64,000 bases of DNA from Zopfochytrium polystomum (taxonomy: Eukaryota; Chytridiomycota; Chytridiomycetes; Chytridiales; Chytridiaceae). Positions 1-8,785 of the stretch are shown here, one piece after another. The translations under genes were made by a program, and so were the position numbers. Numbering within the stretch: position 1 is the first letter of the stretch; every line of letters starts with the position of its first letter. The stretch covers positions 372,001 to 436,000 of the forward strand of contig JAIVFJ010000021.1 of assembly GCA_025765615.1 (NCBI GenBank), given 5' to 3'. The notes under the pieces are model-generated. The model worked only from the letters and a program-made list of their open reading frames with translations. It made no database searches and was not told the DNA's origin.

Positions 1-2779
1 TCCAAATTCTTCCAATGACCAGTTGACTGTGGGTTACTCACTACAAACTCACGCAGAGCATTCCGGAAAGCGTGATGCGTAGCACTGGTGAAGATCGAAT
101 GACGGTCAGACTCACGTAGAGAACATCACACGTACTTGTAGTATGGGCTGGGAAGCTTTTGAACTGAACTGTTCTCGGCATCTAAGAATCCAATTAGCGC
201 AATAGTTCGATGAAGTAAAACCGGTAACGAACAAGGGACGGTGCTGTAGGTTCCAGGGGCAAGTGCGAGAATTTGCGGTTTCTCGCCGGCGATCTAATGA
301 GAAGGTTCAACTAAATAGATCAAATGTGCACAACCATGTTACCGATCCAACAGCGAGCCGCTTGTACTTGGCCAGAACTTCCTGACGGTGCAGGCCGTAA
401 AATTGCTCTGTCGGCAACAATCAACAACCGAATGTAATGAGTTTTCACAATACCAGTCGCGTCCTTTCCGGCAACAGCCCACAAAACTACAGCAGAACCC
501 GGGTGGCTATCCGCGAAGTCTGAAGTTGCAGAACAAATGTCAGCATTTCTAAATTAAGTCTGATTTGCACATACCTGTGAGGTCGTAGACAACTGAATCG
601 ATGATGCACCAGCTGAACGTCAAGGATACCCGTGAGTAATGGTAAATCGGCCTTACACATCTCTCCCCGTGCGCACCACACACACACGCTTCGATCGCCC
701 TTTCGCTCGTCTCGCACCACCCTCAAACATCCGCTGAGGTCCCACGCTCCACGGCAGGCCAATATGGCCGGTCAAACGTCCGCTCTCACGCGCGGAAACA
801 CGGTTTACACTCACAGATCGTCGGGCTTGTTGTGCTTTGCGACATCGTCGCGTGAAAAGGTCTTTGACGAAGGTGCCATCGCGTGCGTCGTTGAGTCGTC
901 GGAGTCGTGCGGTCGGTCTGATTGAGGTCGGTTAAACCACAGTCCTCGTTGAGTTTGGTTGTGTTTATCCGTCAAGATAAGGAAGGGCTGAAAAATATTT
1001 AAAAGACAGAAAATTTGACCTCACACGACAGGAATCCGCCAGACTGACGTCACGCATGGGTCATGCCAAACACGTGGTCCACCTTGTCTTCCTGCACGAC
1101 AGGTGGACCACTCATTTCCCCTCACCCATTTGCAACCAACCCAAATGTCGCGCTCTTCGTGACATCCCTTTGCAGATACTCTGTGAAGGCGTCGGTTCTT
1201 ATAGCAGGACCCAGATCCACGGCGCCTTATGTATGAGTGCTGGTGGGAACTGGGAACAGATACCTGCGAACACCACTGGCAGAAGAAGCAGCGGTAGAAG
1301 AGTTAGCGATGGCCTTGGCAGTGGAGGTACCGGCTGTGCGGTGGTGTAGGCTGCCTGTACTGGCGCCAGGGATAGTACTGCGATGAGGCCTAAGTCTTAC
1401 CGTACGTTTTGGCATTGTCCCACATCCCAGGCAATGGCTATTCCCCTTTCAGCTCTGAATGATGCGAAAGTGCCCCCCAGGCCATCACCCAGCGCGCATT
1501 GGGCGAGTCAAGAGCAAAGTACTGGTTGTTGGTGGTCGCCAGCGTGGCAGACACCAGAGGTTAGCAATCAGGGTATGCGTTCTTACTGCTTTGGACTTTG
1601 AGGGACGCCTGAGACATGCTAATGCCGCAAGCGCGTGAATGGGAGAAAATCCTCAGACACAGGGGGAAAAAAAAAAAAAAAAAAAAAAGGTTACCACACA
1701 GTCAAACCCTGAACCAGTTGGCGAAGTCAACGCCACCAGCAAACATCCAATGGGAATTCGACCCACCAGCAGAGCACCTGGGTGACTGACTAAGATATCT
1801 TAACGAGAGCCTTGCGACTCGCCCACATGTGAGACTACACTGAGGTCTCAGTGATAAAGTCTAGGGATTTTATTCGCAAAAACAAGCGTACCTGTCATAA
1901 AACTGCAAGGATCAGGACCCCTATTATTCCTCCCAGTTCTTTAGTTTCCAAGGCGTTATCAAAGTGTATTTGCAGCTAACCTGTCTTTATTATTGGGCCC
2001 GCTTTTACTACTTTCGTCTTAACAGTTTCTGTTGCACCAGGGTTTTCTCAACATATTTTCTTTTTCGGTGACTAACAGAGACTGCCCAACTGCCTAGGGA
2101 TGGGGTGCCTGACAGGCCGTACCCCAAGCCCGCCTAATTTATTATTTATTTTCAGCACTTGTACATACACGCATAGGGTGACTTAGAGCATTTGTGGTGG
2201 ATGCTCCAAGTCAGAGGGGGTTGACTTGTGAATTTCTCTCTCTCTGTTTTTGGGCCATTTCGCTTTTTCCTTTTTTCTTCAATCTGATTTCTGTCCTTTG
2301 GCACCAACACAGAGTCCCTTCAAATCCATCTGGCTCACAGAGGTGAGGGTAGTGAGAGGTGGTACACACCCAGGTGAGTACATGGTCCCTTCGGGGGCTC
2401 CTCTTAAGGGGCTGCGGGTGGGAAATGCAGCTGGCCCCACCACCGACTGTGTGACACTGCTGGCTCTGTGTTGGAGTGAGGATCACAGGCACTCGCCTGC
2501 CACGACGACGACGGCGTCGTCGTCCCCAACCTTCCTGTCCCCGCGAGGGTGTTGGTGGCTGCGCTCGGTGCAGCCCCTGACACCTGAGAGTTTGATCTAC
2601 GAGTGCCTGCCTAAGTCCTATTGCTGTGAGAGTGAGATGTGTGAGCACAAGTGCGATGCAATAAAGCCCGTTGGTCGAGTGATTGTGCTGACACAGCCTG
2701 GCGGGGTGCGTGTACGATTGCAGGTGTTTCCGCGTGCGACCTTCCAACCCCTACATAGTCGACTCCTTTCTCTCTCTCC
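1..2779. other. Left flank with no recognisable gene
   Basis: No open frame here resembles a known protein, and none has convincing exon structure. It holds an A-run at about 1665-1688, a near-perfect hairpin at 1074-1111, and a GAC/GTC palindrome at about 2503-2523. The block 2160-2779 is CT- and GT-rich. It may be a remnant of an older repeat that the LTR element at 2785 entered, but no terminal structure could be confirmed. Confidence 0.5.
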
Positions 2780-2784
2780 CCCCT
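2780..2784. repeat. Left target-site duplication (CCCCT) of the LTR element
   Basis: CCCCT lies immediately before the 5' LTR and recurs at 5966-5970, immediately after the 3' LTR. A 5-bp direct duplication is what Ty3/gypsy-type integrases generate, so it fixes both element ends and shows a single intact insertion. Confidence 0.9.
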
Positions 2785-3137
2785 TGTTATGAATCACCCT
2801 CTGGAAACCTCTGGAACCTTCTAGAACATTCCTTCATGGAACCTTCTGGAACCTTCTGAAACCTTCAAGAACATTTCTTCATGGAACCTTGTGGAACCTT
2901 CTGGAACCTTTGTTGCTTTCCTGACTTGTCTTGTTGTCATTGGTATCATTGGTATCATTGTATTACTAATTGCTCTTTCTGGAACTTTCTTTGAGTCTTG
3001 ACAAGGAAGACTCTCAAAAGGTATAAAAGGGCGATGGGGGACCTGTCCCATCCCTCAAGTGAATTATTGTTTCCAATACAATCATCACTCCTCTCAGTTC
3101 CTTGTCTGCCTTGTCCTGTCCAGCCATGTTCCTGACA
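2785..3137 (+). repeat. 5' LTR (353 bp)
   Basis: Starts TGTTATGAATC and ends TTCCTGACA. By eye it is identical along its length to 5613-5965. It contains short internal GGAACCTTCTGG-like repeats in U3, a TATA box at 3022-3028, and a candidate transcript start at 3057. Confidence 0.95.
3022..3028 (+). promoter_or_regulatory. TATA box of the LTR promoter
   Basis: TATAAAA lies 35 nt upstream of 3057, the first base of the 11-nt tract complementary to the primer site. Spacing from TATA to 3057 fits a transcript that begins exactly with the self-priming tract. The 3' LTR carries the same box. Confidence 0.75.
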
Positions 3138-3139
3138 TC

Positions 3140-3150
3140 ATAATTCACTT
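3140..3150 (+). promoter_or_regulatory. Self-priming primer-binding site
   Basis: ATAATTCACTT begins 3 nt past the LTR end and is the exact reverse complement of AAGTGAATTAT at 3057-3067 in the LTR, just below the TATA box. This is the arrangement of the Tf1/sushi group, where the 5' end of the mRNA folds back to prime minus-strand synthesis. No match to an initiator-tRNA 3' end was seen here. Confidence 0.75.
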
Positions 3151-3177
3151 CACCCTCTCCTACTACTCTCTGCCATC

Positions 3178-4101
3178 ATGTCTGACCCAAACAACACCTT
3201 CCCTGATGCAACTGCCTTCCAAGCCTTGATGGACCAATTACAAGCCCTTTCAAGACAGACACACCAACTTCAAGAACAAGTCCTTCACCAGCAGCACCAG
3301 CTTCAACAACAACTTCACCAACAAGAACATCAAGCTCTTCCCCTGCCCCAAGCCAACCAAGCAAGAGAGCCCAAGGTTCCCAGCCCTGACAAGTTCACTG
3401 GGCTGGCCAAAGACCTCAGGAACTTTATGGCCACTGTGGAGAATGTCATCCTTCTCCAACCTTCAAGATTTCCCAGTGAGCAAGTCAAGGTTCTTTTCAC
3501 AAGCACCCTCCTGTCTGGTCAAGCTCAATCATGGTACAGATCTCTCCCAAGCACACCCACCACCCTGCAAGAGCTCTGGGAGGGGCTGGAGGCTACCTTT
3601 GGTGACCCCTACGCATCTTGGACAGCAAGATCCAAGCTCAAGCATATCAAGCAAGGAAAGCAATCTTGTGTGGCCTACACCAACCAATTCAAGCAACTAG
3701 CCAGAGACTCTGGATACAATGATGCAGCTCTGATGGAGCTGTACCATGATGGTCTCCATGAGTCTATCCAAGACATGCTCTCCCAGTCTCTGCACATCCC
3801 TGAGACCTTGGAAGAGTACATTCTCCTTGCCATCAAGATTGACAACAGACTCTACTCCAAGAGGCTGAAGCAAAGACAAGTGGGAACTACATCAAGGCCT
3901 ACCCCAGTCCCTCAAGCTCTTACAGTTCCTGAACCCATGCAAGTGGATGCAGTTGAGACACTTCCTAAGGGTCCTCTGAGCCAAGAGGAGAAAACAAGGA
4001 GGACCCAGCAGGGACTGTGTTTCTACTGTGGCTCCAAGAAACACGCTGTCAAGGACTGCCCAAGGAAGAAGCACCCAAACTCCCAGGTCCAGGCTCACTG
4101 A
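3178..4101 (+). CDS. Retrotransposon Gag with CCHC zinc knuckle
   Basis: The 307-residue protein begins with a Gln/His-rich coiled-coil-like segment (about residues 15-55). A retrotransposon Gag capsid-like domain follows at about 60-215 (KFTGLAKDLRNFM, then QAQSWYRSL and YTNQFKQLARDSGY). A single zinc knuckle of the form CX2CX4HX4C lies near residues 281-294 (CFYCGSKKHAVKDC). Gag forms the cytoplasmic particle and binds element RNA. The start is the first ATG after the primer site, 28 nt downstream of it. The stop at 4099 lies inside the loop of the proposed frameshift pseudoknot, and pol continues in the -1 frame. The gene is intact. Confidence 0.9.
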   Translation: MSDPNNTFPDATAFQALMDQLQALSRQTHQLQEQVLHQQHQLQQQLHQQEHQALPLPQANQAREPKVPSPDKFTGLAKDLRNFMATVENVILLQPSRFPSEQVKVLFTSTLLSGQAQSWYRSLPSTPTTLQELWEGLEATFGDPYASWTARSKLKHIKQGKQSCVAYTNQFKQLARDSGYNDAALMELYHDGLHESIQDMLSQSLHIPETLEEYILLAIKIDNRLYSKRLKQRQVGTTSRPTPVPQALTVPEPMQVDAVETLPKGPLSQEEKTRRTQQGLCFYCGSKKHAVKDCPRKKHPNSQVQAH

Positions 4102-4137
4102 GGGGCAATTCCCTGGACCCTCCTCCAAGCAGCCCCT
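4074..4137 (+). promoter_or_regulatory. Candidate -1 ribosomal frameshift signal: slippery CCCAAAC plus H-type pseudoknot
   Basis: CCCAAAC at 4074-4080 is in the register X XXY YYZ of the gag frame (CCA AAC are the zero-frame codons). A 5-nt spacer follows. Stem 1 is GGTCCAGG (4086-4093) with CCTGGACC (4112-4119), 8 bp. Loop bases AGGGGC (4101-4106) can pair with GCCCCT (4132-4137), 6 bp, giving loops of 7, 5 and 12 nt. A -1 slip here enters exactly the protease-chromodomain frame. All parts are read directly; function is inferred. Confidence 0.65.
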
Positions 4138-5612
4138 GTTTCATCACCACCACCAGCACCACAAACACCTCAGATTCCAAGCTCCACCAACTCACCATGG
4201 ATGTCAAGATTCAACTCTCACCCAAGTCAACCATCACAACCAAGGCCCTTATCGACTCTGGATCATCCTGCAACATCATTGATGCCACCCTTGCCAAGTC
4301 TTGTGCCATTCCCACAATCAAGAAATCCACACCCCTCAAGGTCCACTTTGCCAATCATGCTCTGTTCAAGGAAATCAGCCATGAAACCAAGCTAAACCTC
4401 CACATCCAAGACTTTCCACCATCCATGGTCAACCTGGAAGTATTGGATCTTGGCTCACCCACATTCTCTGTCATCCTGGGATTACCATGGCTGCAAGCCC
4501 AGAACCCTGCCATTGATTGGGTCACTGGTCAAGTCCAACCTCCACCAATCGGAACAGTCACCCAAAACTCAAGTCAAGCCTCCAAGTCTCATGCTCTCAA
4601 GTCCCTGATTCAAGGTTCTCAGCCTAGTATCCAAGGTCAACGACAAATGACAGCTCCAGTATCAGCCTGCAGCTCACAGATCCCAGCAAAGATTCAAGTT
4701 TCACAGTTCACAGTTCATAGTCAAGATTCCAGTACAGCTCATAGAGCTCACAGTCATGGCCAAGTCTGTAGTTCACAGAACCCACAGTCAAAGCTTCAAG
4801 TACCACAGTTCACAGTCCAAATTCAAGATTCAAGCTCCACAGCTCACAGTCTTTGCCAAGAACAGAACCCTCAGTCAAAGATTCAAGAATCACAGTTCCC
4901 AGTCAACAATTCAAGCCCCACTGCTGATGAGCACAGAAGGACAGACCTTGCACCTGAAGGGGGAGATGGTTTCACCCCACAATCCAAGACACACCTTTCA
5001 CTGCTTCCTGACCGTGTGGGGGCCCATGCTATTTCCAAGGACCCCAAGCCTCACAAGATTCAAATCAGCCAAGAAGAGGAAAAACATGAGATACTCAAGA
5101 CAAGGCATGATGCAGCAACAGCTGGACACCCACGAGAGCACAAGACATATGAGCTTGTTTCCAGAGACTTTTACTGGCCAGGCATGAGGAAGAACTTGCA
5201 GACCAAAAGACCAAGTCCCAAGCTAGACAACCTCAAGTTGGGACCTTTCAAGATCTTGGAGCAAATCAATCCAGTCACCTTCAAGCTGGATCTCCCTGCA
5301 TCCATGAAGATCCACCCAGTTTTCCATGTCAGCCTTTTGGAGAAGTTTGTGGCCAATTCCATTCCAGGCAGAGTTGTTCCTCCTCCTCCTCCAGTTGAGG
5401 TAGAAGGTGAAGAGGAATTTGAGGTTGAACAAATCTTGGATGCCAAGTGGTTTGGAAGGACACTCAAGTTCCTTGTTAAGTGGAAAGGTTACTCAGATGC
5501 TGACAACACCTGGGAACCTGAGTCAAACCTCACTCACTGCCAAGACCTTCTGCTCAAGTTCAAGACCAGGTACCCCACCAAGTTGCAGAAGAGGCCTAAA
5601 AGGGGGAGATGA
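4074..5612 (+). CDS. Truncated Pol: protease, repeat-rich spacer, integrase zinc-binding remnant, chromodomain
   Basis: The frame is open upstream to at least 4017 but is probably entered by -1 slippage at 4074-4080. An aspartic protease follows, with its catalytic IDSGSS at 4251-4268 and a closing ILGLPWL. About 4660-4930 is a Gln/Ser-rich tract with imperfect 100-bp repeats where RT and RNase H would lie. HDAATAGHP..YWPGM (about 5107-5190) is the start of the integrase HHCC segment, whose Cys pair is gone. The frame then jumps to the conserved segment after the integrase core (KLGPFKI..HPVFHVSLL). It ends in a chromodomain with FEVEQIL, VKWKGY and NTWEPESNL. Such chromodomains steer integration to methylated histone H3. 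The stop is 1 nt before the 3' LTR. No catalytic polymerase motif (YxDD) is present. Confidence 0.85.
   Translation, partial: PKLPGPGSLRGNSLDPPPSSPCFITTTSTTNTSDSKLHQLTMDVKIQLSPKSTITTKALIDSGSSCNIIDATLAKSCAIPTIKKSTPLKVHFANHALFKEISHETKLNLHIQDFPPSMVNLEVLDLGSPTFSVILGLPWLQAQNPAIDWVTGQVQPPPIGTVTQNSSQASKSHALKSLIQGSQPSIQGQRQMTAPVSACSSQIPAKIQVSQFTVHSQDSSTAHRAHSHGQVCSSQNPQSKLQVPQFTVQIQDSSSTAHSLCQEQNPQSKIQESQFPVNNSSPTADEHRRTDLAPEGGDGFTPQSKTHLSLLPDRVGAHAISKDPKPHKIQISQEEEKHEILKTRHDAATAGHPREHKTYELVSRDFYWPGMRKNLQTKRPSPKLDNLKLGPFKILEQINPVTFKLDLPASMKIHPVFHVSLLEKFVANSIPGRVVPPPPPVEVEGEEEFEVEQILDAKWFGRTLKFLVKWKGYSDADNTWEPESNLTHCQDLLLKFKTRYPTKLQKRPKRGR
5598..5609 (+). promoter_or_regulatory. Polypurine tract of the LTR element
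   Basis: AAAAGGGGGAGA precedes the 3' LTR and overlaps the last pol codons; the pol stop TGA separates it from the LTR start. It is the expected primer for plus-strand synthesis. Confidence 0.8.
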
Positions 5613-5965
5613 TGTTATGAATCACCCTCTGGAAACCTCTGGAACCTTCTAGAACATTCCTTCATGGAACCTTCTGGAACCTTCTGAAACCTTCAAGAAC
5701 ATTTCTTCATGGAACCTTGTGGAACCTTCTGGAACCTTTGTTGCTTTCCTGACTTGTCTTGTTGTCATTGGTATCATTGGTATCATTGTATTACTAATTG
5801 CTCTTTCTGGAACTTTCTTTGAGTCTTGACAAGGAAGACTCTCAAAAGGTATAAAAGGGCGATGGGGGACCTGTCCCATCCCTCAAGTGAATTATTGTTT
5901 CCAATACAATCATCACTCCTCTCAGTTCCTTGTCTGCCTTGTCCTGTCCAGCCATGTTCCTGACA
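5613..5965 (+). repeat. 3' LTR (353 bp)
   Basis: Identical by eye to the 5' LTR (TGTTATGAATC to TTCCTGACA). It is followed at once by CCCCT, the right half of the target duplication. Its copy of the self-priming tract lies at 5885-5895. Confidence 0.95.
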
Positions 5966-5970
5966 CCCCT
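5966..5970. repeat. Right target-site duplication (CCCCT)
   Basis: Matches 2780-2784 on the other side of the element. Confidence 0.9.
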
Positions 5971-6783
5971 GTTGCTGGTGACGACGAGGGGCGCTAGGTT
6001 GCGCCCTGTCCATCCCGTCGCTATTAACCGCTCCTGTTGTATTTGAGATTAGGTTCCTGAGATAAAAACCCCTGTTTCCCTCTTCTCTCTCTTTATTCTG
6101 AGGTTGTGTTGCGCCCTTGGGAGTGCCCTTCCGTTTCCCCTTGCATCAGCCCACAGCCACGCGAGTAATCGGTGCTCTGGCACTGATCCTTCAGAGGATT
6201 GTCTCTCTGAATGTTCATTCTTTGTGTTTGAGACCCCTGTTAGACAGATCAGTAGGGATACTTTGTGGACTACGCAAGTAGTAGGGTTGAAACACCCCCT
6301 AGACAGACAACAGCCCAATAAAGTTAGTTTTGGCCTATTATTTGCTTTCCCTCACTCTAGGGCCCAGATCCCAGGGTCAAAGGAGTGAGTATAGTCTCAC
6401 ACATATGTATAACATTTTTTTTATTATTATTCCACACAGCTGAAGGCTGTGTGGCAGGAATTGTGAAATGCCATGCAGGAATGGCAGAAAGCCAAGAATC
6501 TTGACAGAACCAAGTGCGTTGCCGCTAACGCGCTGGGAAGGAAATAAACAACAAAACAGCTGTCAACAACTCAACAACAAAGAGAGAAGGAATAAGAAAC
6601 TTTGGGGCCGGGGCCCCACGGAAAGTGTCAAAAGACAGCAGAAAGGGTGGGTGCGGAGTTTGGAGGTGGAGAGTGCGGAGCAGCAGAAAAGCAGAGAGAG
6701 ACAGAATCCTCAGTGTACGTCTGGGGGAACAGGATGTGGAGGTCGTGGGAGAGCCGCACATGGAGGTGGGTTGGATACAGTGA
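5971..6783. other. Unassigned region right of the LTR element
   Basis: No protein family is recognisable. There is an AATAAA-like motif near 6317 and a T-rich run near 6414. The block may continue whatever sequence at 2160-2779 was split by the element. Confidence 0.4.
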
Positions 6784-7431
6784 CATTGCGCCGAATCCAG
6801 AGGGTGCCAAGAGCCGGTCAAGCAAGACCAAGGTAGTGTTGCCGCCAGGCAATGGTGCCTCGTCACGAGAGGAGCCGATCAGGAGGACAGTCCTTGGAGT
6901 GGTAGCGTCCACATGTATCACATTGAGGAGCGTGAGGTGGTCCACGTCAGCGAAGCAGAGGTGGTTGAGGCTGTGGAGAGGCAGTAGTGCTGGCAGCTAT
7001 CCGTTGCCAAGTTGAAGCCACACCACCCCAGCGAAACTGGAGATGTCACACCTGTGTTGTTTAAAGTCAATCAAGCGGATGAATTGAGTCTCGTCCAATA
7101 TCTGCTCACTCTAAAGATGGAAAATGTCAAGAGTCCAAGGATGATTGGGGACCTTGAAGACGCCTTCAAGAATGAGTTCGAAGCAGACTCGGAACCACTC
7201 CAGTGCCTTCATATTCTGTCAATGCTTGCAAGGTTGGATATGGATCAGTACCATCAGAATGTCGAGGCCTTCCCTCGTGCAGGATATTGTTTCTTTGCGC
7301 TTAGGCAGGCCATCCGACAAGGGTTTTTGTGGTTGCAAATGAAGATTCGAAGGAGTCTCTTTCAAGACCGCTTAAAAGGTTGGTTTTCCGCTTGCAGCTG
7401 TCACACTACCAACACAGCAACTTCTTTTTGA
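6784..7431 (+). pseudogene. Unidentified frame interrupted by one in-frame TAG
   Basis: One reading frame is open from 6784 to its stop at 7429-7431, apart from a single TAG at 6985-6987. Both halves read like ordinary mixed-charge protein: EEREVVHVSEAEVVEAVERQ before the stop, and ADELSLVQYLLTLKMENVK then LQCLHILSMLARLDMDQYHQ after it. The right half alone could start at the ATG-less CAGTTG region or near 7012. No family was recognised. It could be a decayed gene, a transposon fragment, or exons whose borders were not identified. Nothing in the neighbourhood suggests a role. Confidence 0.3.
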
Positions 7432-7733
7432 CAACTTGTGAATGAGACCCCCAGGGAGTTTTTGTTTTGTTTATTTATTTTCTATTTTTCTTTTTTTTTT
7501 TTGTGGTGGAAAAAAACGAAACTGTGTGGTCTTGCCGATCGGGGTCGCTCCCATTTTCATTAGTGAACCTTTCCCGTTTCACCCTGATCTCAAGAATCGC
7601 TGCCAACATTACACTGCGATCCATATCAGCTGCCTCCTGCGCCGCTTTGGCCGCCGCAGTACCGAAGACGGCCCTGAGGAGACTTCTTCCGTCATTGTCT
7701 ACTTTGCGGCTTCACCGTAGCATTCACTCCACG

Positions 7734-8603
7734 ATGGCCCTCTGGACTCCTGGACCCCACTCAACTCCGGAACTCGTCGCGAACCCCTCGAAGAACCCTG
7801 AAATGGATACTGTGGTCCCCAAGCCCGACGTTGCAGCAATGCGTCTTTCGTACAGGCGTGGTGCACTTGACGAGAAGAGCGTCCCTCGATCCCCTTTCGC
7901 TTTGTTTGAGACGTGGTTCAACGAGGCGAAAGTTGTCGAGACTGGTGGGGCGGAGGTGAATGCCATGTGCCTGTCGACTGTTGGCGTCGAACGGGATGAA
8001 AACGGACAAGAATACCTTCGTCCGTCTGCAAGAATGGTTCTGATGAAGGGCTGGGATGAGTCTGGGTGAGTGCCGTCCCCATGCCCTTGTTCACACACAA
8101 ACTTTTCCGACTAACCTACGTGTCAATGCCGTCGTCGGCCTATGACATCTTCCAGGTTCACGTTCTACACAAACTACCGCTCTCGCAAAGCCCAGGATCT
8201 CACCACTCACCCGTTCGCGGCACTGACGTTCTACTGGCCAGTGTCGGAAAGATCGGTTCGCGTAGAAGGACAAGTGGAGAAGCTGCCCGCAGAAGTGTCG
8301 GATGCATACTTCAAATCGCGACCGCATGCATCCCGCGTCGGTGCGTGGGCAAGCGCCTACCAGAGCAGCCCTGTTGAAGGTGGCCGTGCCACTTTGGAAA
8401 AGATGATCACCGACGCCGAAGAGTTGACGCGAAGCAGCGACGCGTCTGAAAGGCCATCATTCTGGGGCGGCTACCGCGTTGTTCCAAAGCGAGTAGAGTT
8501 TTGGCAGGGCCGCGAAGGTCGGATGCACGACCGAGTTCTCTTTCAGAAGAATGTTGGGTCGTCAGAGGGGCAGGAGTGGTCTACCTCCCGACTCTCACCA
8601 TGA
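7734..8603 (+). CDS. PDX3: Pyridoxamine 5'-phosphate oxidase
   Basis: Exons 7734-8065 and 8156-8603 (intron 90 nt, GTGAGT..TTCCAG) give 259 residues, near the 228 of yeast Pdx3. The enzyme uses FMN and O2 to turn pyridoxamine- or pyridoxine-5'-phosphate into pyridoxal 5'-phosphate, the last step of vitamin B6 salvage. Family features are the N-terminal block MRLSYRRGALDE, the FMN-binding region ARMVLMKGWDE then GFTFYTNYRSRKAQDL, and PFAALTFYWP. Others are VRVEGQVEKL, SDAYFKSRP and FWGGYRVVPKRVEFWQG, and the family-typical C-terminus SRLSP. The frame stays open upstream of this ATG through an Arg/Ser-rich stretch that could be a mitochondrial presequence. Sec16 begins only 182 nt downstream. 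Confidence 0.9.
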
Positions 8604-8785
8604 CGAATACAGACAGTTGTTTTTCTTTTCTTTCCTTTTCTTTTCTGTTTCTTTTCCTTTTTTTTCTTTTTTTTCTTTTTTTTTCTTTGGTGTGCATTGC
8701 CTTGACAATTTCTCTCTGGCCAGCCCAATTGAACGAGAAGAAAAAATCCCAGTCAGCAGCCAAAACGACCCCACCACCAGCGAGC

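Larger units (their letters stand above)
2785..5965 (+). mobile_element. Non-autonomous chromodomain LTR retrotransposon (Ty3/gypsy, chromovirus type) lacking RT and RNase H
   Basis: This 3.18-kb element has two identical 353-bp LTRs that begin TG and end CA. CCCCT duplications flank it, with a self-complementary primer site after the 5' LTR and a polypurine tract before the 3' LTR. Internally it encodes Gag with a zinc knuckle, then in the -1 frame a retropepsin, a remnant of the integrase zinc-binding segment and a C-terminal chromodomain. Reverse transcriptase, RNase H and the DDE integrase core are absent, yet the frame is open throughout. Identical LTRs imply recent movement, so the missing enzymes were presumably supplied in trans by a full-length relative. 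That relative is inferred and is not present in the window. Confidence 0.92.

Noticed and set aside
2503..2523. GACGACGAC-GGC-GTCGTCGTC palindrome
   Set aside because: Short trinucleotide-based palindrome; easily arises by chance and has no associated feature.
2160..2779. Possible older LTR boundary (AGAGGGGGTTGAC near 2213)
   Set aside because: No partner repeat or target duplication could be located, so it was not called as a mobile element.
8595..8785. T-rich frame upstream of Sec16 read as a hydrophobic leader
   Set aside because: The Phe/Leu run is encoded by a TTTTC tract with no conservation, and it overlaps the end of the preceding gene's 3' flank. The ATG at 8786 joins cleanly to exon 2.
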